Source: a virus
Reading direction: 5' to 3' (one strand)
IMG/VR virus record: IMGVR_UViG_3300013286_000658
Location: 1 to 25,317 of that record
Length of the DNA stretch: 25,317 nt
Position numbers and translations under genes: made by a program. The notes beneath the pieces were generated by a model, which was given only the letters and a program-made list of their open reading frames with translations, did not search any database and had not been told where the DNA came from. This document shows, one piece after another, positions 7,886 to 13,957 of this stretch. Position 1 is the stretch's first letter; each line of letters starts with the position of its first letter.

Positions 7886-8199
7886 GACAATATAGAATTA
7901 CCAGTGCTGATCTAAACCAAGACAGTCCCGACGACTGTTATCTTGCGCCAAATGATCCTATACACGAAATGAAAGCAATAGCACACTTGGGCGGACTAGG
8001 CGGCGATGCAAGATTACATAAATTACGTGCCGAGCAAGGCAGTAACATAAGTGTTACTGGTAATGAGAAAGGCCGTATACAACGTGAAATGAACATACAA
8101 CCAGGCACAGATGAATGGTTTAAACTATGGTTTAGTCTTCCTAAATTTATGGAAGGCGAAAAAGCCGTAGGAGCAGGATTTAGAGGTGTAAGAAAATGA
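7882..8199 (+). CDS. Conserved phage protein of unknown function
   Basis: This is a 105-residue soluble protein with no function known to me. Its N-terminal half (ITSADLNQDSPDDCYLAPND followed by a HEMKAIAHLGGLGG segment) resembles small proteins I recall from T4-like cyanophages. It shares ATGA overlaps with both the Dps gene and the gene at 8196, so it should be made together with them from the late promoters. No membrane segment or metal-binding motif is visible. Confidence 0.8.
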   Translation: MRQYRITSADLNQDSPDDCYLAPNDPIHEMKAIAHLGGLGGDARLHKLRAEQGSNISVTGNEKGRIQREMNIQPGTDEWFKLWFSLPKFMEGEKAVGAGFRGVRK

Positions 8200-8549
8200 G
8201 AGCAAAAGAGTTTGTTAATGAGGCTAAAAGTCAGGAAATACGCCGGGCTGTGAAATTAGCCGGACCTTACGCCAAAAGGTACGATCAAATCGGAACTTAT
8301 TATGATATGTATAGGTTAGGTGTAGCTATTGCCGGTGGCAAAGATACTCCCCCCGAGGGCCCTGTTAGAGATAATCCAACTGTTTGGATCATGAACGATG
8401 TAGAAAACGACAAGATTAAGATGGCTGAAAAGGTTCTAGGCATCAAGGGAACTGTTGTTTCTCCTCAAGGCCCTAGTCAAGAAATGACGGATTTAACTAA
8501 CACTACTAGTCCGATCGCAAAGCCTAAGCGTAACAAGTACGGTATATGA
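8196..8549 (+). CDS. Small virion-type protein sharing a C-terminal module with the 5958 gene
   Basis: This is a 117-residue protein of unknown function. The N-terminus MRAKEFVNEAK closely resembles the leader of T4 internal protein III (MKTYQEFIAEA), which targets proteins into the prohead and is cut after Glu. The rest (about 22-117) aligns with the C-terminal ~100 residues of the nucleotidylyltransferase fusion: both have a YR-GVA-A core, a GP turn and the tail SPIAKPKRN-x-YG. It is therefore essentially a leader plus that module. Start and stop both overlap neighbours by 4 bases. A head-internal or structural role is inferred. Confidence 0.8.
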   Translation: MRAKEFVNEAKSQEIRRAVKLAGPYAKRYDQIGTYYDMYRLGVAIAGGKDTPPEGPVRDNPTVWIMNDVENDKIKMAEKVLGIKGTVVSPQGPSQEMTDLTNTTSPIAKPKRNKYGI

Positions 8550-8761
8550 GATTGCGAGAATTACTAGCAGAAGCAGGCGATTCAGCAGGAACAAACGCTG
8601 GTGCGATAGCATCAGTGCCTAGTGTTATAGGAAATAAACCCGGAAAAGGCGGTAAAGCACCTAAACAATTTAAAGTTAAAAGTGTAAATGCTACTAATTC
8701 TAACGTAAACATATTCGGAGCAGTGGGTGAAAACCAGGCTGTCGCCGTAATCAAAAGATAA
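8546..8761 (+). CDS. Small protein with head-targeting-like leader
   Basis: This is a 71-residue protein. MRLRELLAEAG at the N-terminus matches the pattern of T4 capsid-targeting peptides, with likely cleavage after Glu9. The remainder is a low-complexity basic Gly/Ala/Lys/Asn chain (KPGKGGKAPK, then VKSVNATNSNVNIFGAVG) with no recognisable fold, as in small T4 internal proteins. It is the last gene before the second late promoter, whose element overlaps its TAA stop. The function is unknown. Confidence 0.75.
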   Translation: MRLRELLAEAGDSAGTNAGAIASVPSVIGNKPGKGGKAPKQFKVKSVNATNSNVNIFGAVGENQAVAVIKR

Positions 8762-8764
8762 ATA
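8757..8764 (+). promoter_or_regulatory. T4-type late promoter before the 8785 gene
   Basis: GATAAATA, identical to the element at 4311, overlaps the stop codon of the preceding gene. The next ATG is 20 bases downstream of the element and is preceded by a good ribosome site (CGGAG, 8773-8777). The 23-base gap between genes, rare in this tightly packed block, supports a real promoter. Confidence 0.65.
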
Positions 8765-8784
8765 TTAGACAACGGAGTCCACCC

Positions 8785-9906
8785 ATGGCAAGAGAAGATC
8801 TATACAAAACAGCACGTCAAAGTGCAAAATTATTCAAACTAGTTCAAGAAGGTCAAGAACTAGAAAGCTGGGTATCTAATAAGATCACCAAAGCTGCCGC
8901 TGATATCGAAAGCGTTTATCAGTACTTGAATTTTGAAAAACATTTCAACGAACAGGAAAAAGCAATTATGGCTAACACAAGCATCAGCGAAGCAACTCGC
9001 GAAGAATTGCGTGGTAAACTACTAGAAGCAAAAGCTAAAGTAGCCGCAATGAAAAAGAAAGCTGCCAAAGAAAAATCTGAAAAGATGGACGAAGATAAAG
9101 AAATGAAAGTTGGCGATACGAAGAAAACACGTACTGGCGAACTAACAAAGACTAGTACAGGTGTTATACACAAGAATACCAGCTATCATGATGACGGTGA
9201 TGAAATGGCTTCTAATGCCAAGTCAGGCAAGGGTATCAAGAGCCATGCTAAAGCACAATCAGCCGCTGAGAAGAAAGAAAAAGCTCCAGCACAAAAGATG
9301 TCTCCAAAAAGTGCCAAGACATGGGGAATGTCAAACAGCGAAAAGTTTGATAACCGTGACAAAGTAGACGAAGCCAAAGCAAAATGTTGCTGTGAAGACA
9401 AGGGCAAAGCAAAATGCCCAGTGCATGGAAAAGTGGATGAAGCTAAACAAACTATGAGTCGTGCCGCTAAAGGCGTGATGAAGTATGGTAAGGATGGTAT
9501 GCAAGCACTTGCTAAAGCCGGTAAAGAAGGTAAAAGTCTTGAGCCAGTTAAAGCCAAATATAACAAGTATGATGAAGCCAAAGAATTAAAAGGCGGCCAA
9601 AAGAAACTAGATAAAAACCATAATGGTAAACTAGACAGCGATGATTTTAAAAAATTACGTGCTGAAAGAAAAGTCGACGAAACTGTTAGCCCAGAAAAAC
9701 TAAAAGTACGTGAAAGTATCGCTCGTGCTAAGGCATTACTAGAAGCTGGTAAGAAGAAACCAAAGTGGTTGGAAAAAGCTGAAGTAGAAGCTGAAGAAAA
9801 AGCAGGCCAAAAAGTTTCTAAGAAAGAAGAAAAGAAAGTTGGTATTGTCAAAGAGTCCACAGAGTTTGATCGTATGAAAACTTTGATGACACGTTTAAAC
9901 GGATAA
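8785..9906 (+). CDS. Lys/Glu/Ala-rich modular virion-type protein with an EF-hand-like loop
   Basis: This is a 373-residue protein of unknown function, very rich in Lys, Glu and Ala. Residues 2-52 form a helical module (EGQELESW-type core) that reappears at the C-terminus of the next gene. The middle is disordered and charged. CCC at 201-203 with Cys211 and His214 (CPVHG) could bind metal. Residues 276-287 read DKNHNGKLDSDD, a near-ideal 12-residue EF-hand calcium loop with acidic or Asn ligands at 1, 3, 5, 9 and 12. The C-terminus is again charged and helical. Similar modular proteins occur in T4-like cyanophages as I recall. The late promoter just upstream fits a head or scaffold-core role. 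Confidence 0.8.
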   Translation: MAREDLYKTARQSAKLFKLVQEGQELESWVSNKITKAAADIESVYQYLNFEKHFNEQEKAIMANTSISEATREELRGKLLEAKAKVAAMKKKAAKEKSEKMDEDKEMKVGDTKKTRTGELTKTSTGVIHKNTSYHDDGDEMASNAKSGKGIKSHAKAQSAAEKKEKAPAQKMSPKSAKTWGMSNSEKFDNRDKVDEAKAKCCCEDKGKAKCPVHGKVDEAKQTMSRAAKGVMKYGKDGMQALAKAGKEGKSLEPVKAKYNKYDEAKELKGGQKKLDKNHNGKLDSDDFKKLRAERKVDETVSPEKLKVRESIARAKALLEAGKKKPKWLEKAEVEAEEKAGQKVSKKEEKKVGIVKESTEFDRMKTLMTRLNG

Positions 9907-9910
9907 TATA

Positions 9911-10615
9911 ATGGACATGAAACGCATTTTACAGGCAATGGACGGCGTTGCCACCAAACCTGTAGAAGGCGGTAATGACATGAAGAAATTTCTTCAAGTG
10001 GTTACAGAAGGTGCTAGTCCACATAAGGTTACTTTGCCAGTACAAATGGCCATGCAACATTATTCCGAAGTAAAGACTGCGGCATTAAAGCCAATTAAAG
10101 AAGTTAAAAAGACAGCAATGTCCAGTTTGTTTCAACGATATGTTGTAGAAGCTGAAGAAGAATTGTTAGAAGAAAAAGCCGTACGTAAAGAAATTATCAG
10201 TGAACAGGCTCGCCGTGTTGCAGATCGTGTACTTGCAAAAGAATCACGTGTTGATGAACTTAGTAATCGTGTGTTAGGCGACTATAAAAAAGCCGCAGGT
10301 GCTGATGCTAGGGCCGCAGACAAAGCGGGAGATTTTAAACGTGCTGATAAACGATTCAAAGGCATTGTTAGTGCCACTAAAAAAGAATTTGCCAATGATA
10401 AAAAACAAAGTGTAGCAGAAGGCATTGATGCAGAAGGCGGCATGGCTCGTGAGCAATTGATTAGCATGGCGCATCACGCATTAGAATTAGCAAAACATTT
10501 AGAACCTGATACACAATTAGATGCTTGGGTCCAAACAAAAATTGGTCTAGCTAGTGATTATATTCAAACAGTCAGTGACTTTGTTAAATATGGTCATCAG
10601 GATGTAAACGATTAA
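9911..10615 (+). CDS. Modular virion-type helical protein
   Basis: This is a 234-residue mostly helical, charged protein. Near the N-terminus it carries MKKFLQVVTEGASPHK (24-39), a leader-like stretch with a plausible prohead-protease cut after Glu33, followed by VTLPVQMAMQHYSE, a phrase I recall from T4-like cyanophage structural proteins. The middle is rich in Arg, Lys, Glu and Ala. The C-terminal residues 178-228 repeat the helical module found at the start of the upstream neighbour (AREQL...QLDAWVQTKI...VSDFVKYG). It starts four bases after the previous stop. An alternative start at Met24 would place the leader at the very N-terminus. The function is unknown. Confidence 0.8.
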   Translation: MDMKRILQAMDGVATKPVEGGNDMKKFLQVVTEGASPHKVTLPVQMAMQHYSEVKTAALKPIKEVKKTAMSSLFQRYVVEAEEELLEEKAVRKEIISEQARRVADRVLAKESRVDELSNRVLGDYKKAAGADARAADKAGDFKRADKRFKGIVSATKKEFANDKKQSVAEGIDAEGGMAREQLISMAHHALELAKHLEPDTQLDAWVQTKIGLASDYIQTVSDFVKYGHQDVND

Positions 10616-10624
10616 GAGAACACT

Positions 10625-13525
10625 ATGGACTTTAAAAAATTATTAGAAAATTTAGAAAGAATAGAGCAAAATTCTCTGCTAGAACGTGCTCACATTAAAG
10701 ATGTGGATGCAACTGCTGACATTACTGATAAAAGCCAACGCTATGCCGCATTGGCTAAGTTAGCCAAGTCTGGCGGCTATGCAGGTATGTTCGACCCAGT
10801 TACTGGTAATTTTATTGATACAAATGGCAGTGCCGCTTGGATTGGTGCTTACAAAGCAGAAGTTCAACAACTGGCTAATCATGGTTTAATTCCTAATGCC
10901 GCTAAAGAAAAAACCAGCCACTTGTTAGGCAACATGGGCATGGATGAAAAAGAAGCGGGCGATATACAAACTAACGTTCGTAAAAGAGAACAAGCAATTG
11001 ACAAGGCAACTGGCTTTATTAACAAAGCACTAGAAACTTTTAAGACAGCGACTCCTAAAGCAGTCGAAGCTCCTAAAGCAGTCGCACCAGGTGCTAGTGA
11101 ATCATTAAATGCAGGTCTTGCACGAGCGTTGACAGAATCATTTGGGTATAACTTCAAGCAGTTGATTGAAAGTATTAGTCGTGACGATCACAAGTATATC
11201 AAAGACGTAATGACACAAGTTAAAGATGTACAAAATGATGACGACGTTGTGGAATTTAAAGGATTGTATAAACAATACATCCAACGTAGAGATCTATTAG
11301 TTGAACAAATTACTAGACTAGTTGCTAGAATCAAAGCAAAAACTGCTACCAAAACCATTAAAGAAAGCAAAGGCGATACCGCAGGACTAACCAAACGTAC
11401 ATATTTGCATTGGGAAGGTGGTAATACATTATTAGAATTCCATTTATATTACGATAGAGCTGGCGATTTAGTTGAATACAAATGGAGCAATCGTGAGAAT
11501 AAACCATTCAATGTTGCAGTTTTATTAGAAGGCGGTAAAGCAGAACCTAAAGAAAAAGGTGGTTTCTGGCAAGGTGTTAGCGATTTTGGTGCAGGATCCG
11601 CGGCCGGGCTTACACTAGGCTACAATGATCATATTGTTGCTGGATTAAAATCATTGTACCACGGGACTAAATTTGCAGATGAACTACACAACGAATTTAA
11701 ACATACAGAAGAAATTAAAAAACGTAGTCCATATTTGTATTTAGGCGGACAGATACTCGGAAGTGTAGCATTAGGCACATTGGTTCCTGGTTCAGGATTA
11801 GTCAATGCGGCTGGACAGATAGGTTTAGCAGGTGCTGAATTTGCAGGTAATCATTATTCTAATAAGAGCAAAGAAGATAATGAACTCGAATGGTTGAAAA
11901 CTCATCCTAACGGCCAACAAAAACCTAATAAAAATAAACCAAACGCTAACAATCAGCAACAACAAAATAGTCAGCAACAAAATAGTCAGCAACAAAATAG
12001 TCAGCAACAAAATAGTCAGCAACAACAGAATAGTCAGCAACAAAATAGTCAGCAACAACAAAACAATCCTATACCCCAAGCAGGTGCAGGAATGTCTGGG
12101 CCTTCGGATCCAGTCGTTAAATCATTGCAACAAAAACTTATTGCGGCAGGTTTTAGTGTTGGCGTACATAAAGATGACGGAAGATTTGGCAAAGATACTG
12201 TTGCGGCAGTTAAAGCGTATTCTCAAAAGAATGGTACTAGTGATGCCGATAGCATTACTAAATTATTAAGCATTACTCCTAAAGTTACGGAATCTATTAC
12301 TTATTCAAGCATGAGCGAAGCAGAGCGCATGAGCTATTTGCGTAATCGTTTAAAATCTATAGAATCTAGCCAATTAAATGAATATGTAGAAGCGGCAGTA
12401 CCAATCTTAAGGACACTGTTTAGAATCGGTGCTGCCGAAGCTGAAGCTCTAGCACCGTTCGTTAAAGGCGGTATGCAAGCATTGGAAGCAGGCACGGCTC
12501 AAATTGAAATCAATGGTTTGAGATATACTAAACTTTCTAAAGACGGTAGTCGCTGGTTAGCAGTTGATACTAAAACCGGTGGGCAAGTTGTAAAAACTAC
12601 CGATGAGTTGGCAGCTGAAGCAAAATTATTGAATGGTAACAAACCTCCAACACCTCCGGTTAAGACTAACACTAGCCCAGAGCCGCTACCTGATCCAAGC
12701 AAGGCTAATAAGCCAGGGTTTGATGCTCAAGGTCGACCACTTAAAGTAACTAACAATACACAACAAGTTGTGGGTAACGGCAATCAACTTGCTCAAAACG
12801 GAAGTAGTATAAGTAATACTACCCATAATACTTACAACACTTACAATATCGCTGGCAAAGAAGTAACACAAGCAGAGTTTACAGCGGTAGCTAGATCACA
12901 AGGCGCAACAGGTGCTATCGCAGAACAAGCTGTAGTTGCTGAGTTGGCTGCAATAACTCCAAAGGCGCCCGGTATACTTTCTCGCATTTGGAATAGCAAA
13001 ATATTAAGAAAGTGGAGTTATAGCAGGGCATTCTTAGTGACGGCAGTAAGTTTAGCGGCGTTCCACTATATGTTTGACGATGCTGGTAATATTACTACTG
13101 AAACTGATGATCCGGTTCAGCCTCCGGTTAATCCTCCGGTTAATCCTCCGGTTAATCCTCCAGTTGAGCCTCCAGTTGTTCCTCCAGTTGTTCCTAATAA
13201 ACCAGAAACAGCTGATAAACCTGAAGTCGATCCAGATGTCGAAGAACTTAAAGATTTAATTAGACAATACAACGAAGCGTTCCCAGACGATCCTCTAGAT
13301 CTTACATTAACAGCAGATATTGAAAAATTAATTGGCAAACTTCCAGCAGTACAAAGTGGCACCGGTAACAAACCAGTTAATGGTGCAAATGACAAAAAAG
13401 TTCCAGACTGGATGACAGGGCCAGACGTTGATGTAACTAAATTAAAGGCAGGCATTGACAATGGCAGTATAAATCCGGACAGGGGCGGTGATATAAATAA
13501 CACAGCAACAAAACAGATTAGGTAA
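10625..13525 (+). CDS. Large modular virion-associated protein with a peptidoglycan-binding-like domain
   Basis: This is a 966-residue protein. In order it has a leader-like start (MDFKKLLENLER), a helical N-terminal part, an inner segment with a second leader-like phrase (FGYNFKQLIES, before residue 190), a Gly/Ala-rich hydrophobic stretch (about 370-410), a Gln/Asn/Ser repeat (443-481), and a peptidoglycan-binding-type domain (about 494-550, with VVKSLQQKLIAAGF and DGRFGKDTVAAVKAY). A low-complexity Asn/Thr segment follows (near 717-745), then one likely membrane helix (about 802-817), a Pro-Pro-Val repeat (830-857) and an acidic C-terminal part. No catalytic lysozyme or peptidase motif is visible. 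Size, modules and late position suggest a virion protein that meets the cell wall and membrane, perhaps ejected with DNA. Confidence 0.8.
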   Translation: MDFKKLLENLERIEQNSLLERAHIKDVDATADITDKSQRYAALAKLAKSGGYAGMFDPVTGNFIDTNGSAAWIGAYKAEVQQLANHGLIPNAAKEKTSHLLGNMGMDEKEAGDIQTNVRKREQAIDKATGFINKALETFKTATPKAVEAPKAVAPGASESLNAGLARALTESFGYNFKQLIESISRDDHKYIKDVMTQVKDVQNDDDVVEFKGLYKQYIQRRDLLVEQITRLVARIKAKTATKTIKESKGDTAGLTKRTYLHWEGGNTLLEFHLYYDRAGDLVEYKWSNRENKPFNVAVLLEGGKAEPKEKGGFWQGVSDFGAGSAAGLTLGYNDHIVAGLKSLYHGTKFADELHNEFKHTEEIKKRSPYLYLGGQILGSVALGTLVPGSGLVNAAGQIGLAGAEFAGNHYSNKSKEDNELEWLKTHPNGQQKPNKNKPNANNQQQQNSQQQNSQQQNSQQQNSQQQQNSQQQNSQQQQNNPIPQAGAGMSGPSDPVVKSLQQKLIAAGFSVGVHKDDGRFGKDTVAAVKAYSQKNGTSDADSITKLLSITPKVTESITYSSMSEAERMSYLRNRLKSIESSQLNEYVEAAVPILRTLFRIGAAEAEALAPFVKGGMQALEAGTAQIEINGLRYTKLSKDGSRWLAVDTKTGGQVVKTTDELAAEAKLLNGNKPPTPPVKTNTSPEPLPDPSKANKPGFDAQGRPLKVTNNTQQVVGNGNQLAQNGSSISNTTHNTYNTYNIAGKEVTQAEFTAVARSQGATGAIAEQAVVAELAAITPKAPGILSRIWNSKILRKWSYSRAFLVTAVSLAAFHYMFDDAGNITTETDDPVQPPVNPPVNPPVNPPVEPPVVPPVVPNKPETADKPEVDPDVEELKDLIRQYNEAFPDDPLDLTLTADIEKLIGKLPAVQSGTGNKPVNGANDKKVPDWMTGPDVDVTKLKAGIDNGSINPDRGGDINNTATKQIR
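11951..12067 (+). repeat. 15-base tandem repeat encoding NSQQQ
   Basis: The unit AATAGTCAGCAACAA is repeated about six times in frame, some copies with an extra CAA codon, giving a flexible Gln/Asn/Ser linker (residues 443-481) just before the peptidoglycan-binding-like domain. Copies are nearly identical, so the tract should vary in length by slippage or recombination. Confidence 0.9.
13112..13195 (+). repeat. 12-base tandem repeat encoding a Pro-Pro-Val linker
   Basis: Seven consecutive PPV-x units of 12 bases (CCTCCGGTTAAT and variants CCTCCAGTTGAG/GTT) encode a stiff proline-rich linker after the single membrane helix of the 966-residue protein. The first copies are identical and the later ones have drifted. 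Confidence 0.85.
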
Positions 13526-13529
13526 TAAC

Positions 13530-13556
13530 AAATGGCAAACTAAGGTTTGCCATTTT
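13530..13556 (+). terminator. Intrinsic terminator closing the virion block
   Basis: A perfect 11-pair hairpin (13530-13540 with 13545-13555, loop TAAG) ends in a TTTT run, four bases after the stop of the 966-residue gene. It separates the late block from the sigma70 promoter that begins at 13569. Confidence 0.88.
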
Positions 13557-13568
13557 CACCTCAAAAAT

Positions 13569-13597
13569 TTGACACAGCAAGATAATTAGTTTATAAT
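13569..13597 (+). promoter_or_regulatory. Consensus sigma70 promoter upstream of dsbA and DNA polymerase
   Basis: TTGACA (13569-13574) and TATAAT (13592-13597) are both perfect, with a 17-base spacer. Transcription would start near 13604, only about 15 bases before the dsbA-like ATG. Confidence 0.88.
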
Positions 13598-13618
13598 AGG
13601 CAATATAGGAGATATTTC

Positions 13619-13876
13619 ATGTCAGGACGTTCATACGGTGCAGAAGAAAAGGCAAAACTAGAAAGATTAATCAGCGAAGGTTCTACGGTACTTCGTGAAA
13701 TTGAAGATTTATCGGTAGGCTTAAAAGAAACAATCAAAGCAGTAGCAGAAGAACTTAATGTCAAACCCAGCGTTATCAGTCGTGCAGTTAAAATTGCACA
13801 CAAAGGTAACTGGAGTGAGCATAACGAAGATTTCGCAGAAATTGAAGCAATTTTAGATATTACTAAACGTATCTAA
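13619..13876 (+). CDS. dsbA: DsbA-like small dsDNA-binding protein
   Basis: This is an 85-residue protein that resembles T4 DsbA, a small double-stranded-DNA-binding protein reported to bind near late promoters and to favour late transcription. This is not the periplasmic disulfide oxidoreductase of the same name. Visible similarity includes an acidic N-terminal helix, a central E-I-K-D/E-x-I-A-E-E-L-V-type region (TIKAVAEELNVKPSVISRAV) that looks like a small helical DNA-binding unit, and an acidic C-terminus (FAEIEAILD). There is no CxxC motif. A strong ribosome site (AGGAG) precedes the ATG. It sits alone with its own promoter ahead of the polymerase. The family call rests on remembered similarity. 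Confidence 0.65.
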   Translation: MSGRSYGAEEKAKLERLISEGSTVLREIEDLSVGLKETIKAVAEELNVKPSVISRAVKIAHKGNWSEHNEDFAEIEAILDITKRI

Positions 13877-13898
13877 ATAAGTATATAAAGAAAGGTCG

Positions 13899-13944
13899 GC
13901 GGGCCATAAACCGCACAATAGGTGTTTGTCAGCCCAAAATGACA
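13899..13944 (+). promoter_or_regulatory. Two-hairpin leader before the polymerase gene (candidate translational operator)
   Basis: Between dsbA and the polymerase start lie two short hairpins, each with an 8-base loop: GCGG/CCGC (13899-13914) and TGTCA/TGACA (13927-13944, loop GCCCAAAA). The second lies just upstream of the ribosome site AGGAG (13948-13952). T4 and RB69 polymerases repress their own mRNA by binding a hairpin with an 8-base loop directly upstream of the ribosome site. The form matches, but the loop sequence differs and binding is inferred. Confidence 0.4.
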
Positions 13945-13957
13945 TATAGGAGAATCA

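Noticed and set aside
9186-9938. Long antisense open frame (250 codons)
   Set aside because: It mirrors the Lys/Glu/Ala-rich gene at 8785; its Ser/Leu/Phe-rich product is the typical shadow of such codons and it has no ribosome site or family match.
11951-12067. CRISPR-like repeat array
   Set aside because: The 15-base units are directly tandem without spacers and stay in frame, so this is a coding repeat.
13492-13499. Exact T4 late promoter sequence TATAAATA
   Set aside because: It lies inside the last codons of the 966-residue gene, and a transcript from it would meet the terminator at 13530 within about 30 bases, so it is probably chance in AT-rich coding DNA.
13890-13945. Metabolite riboswitch before the polymerase gene
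   Set aside because: The two small hairpins do not match preQ1, SAM or glutamine riboswitch consensus that I know; a protein-binding operator is a simpler reading.
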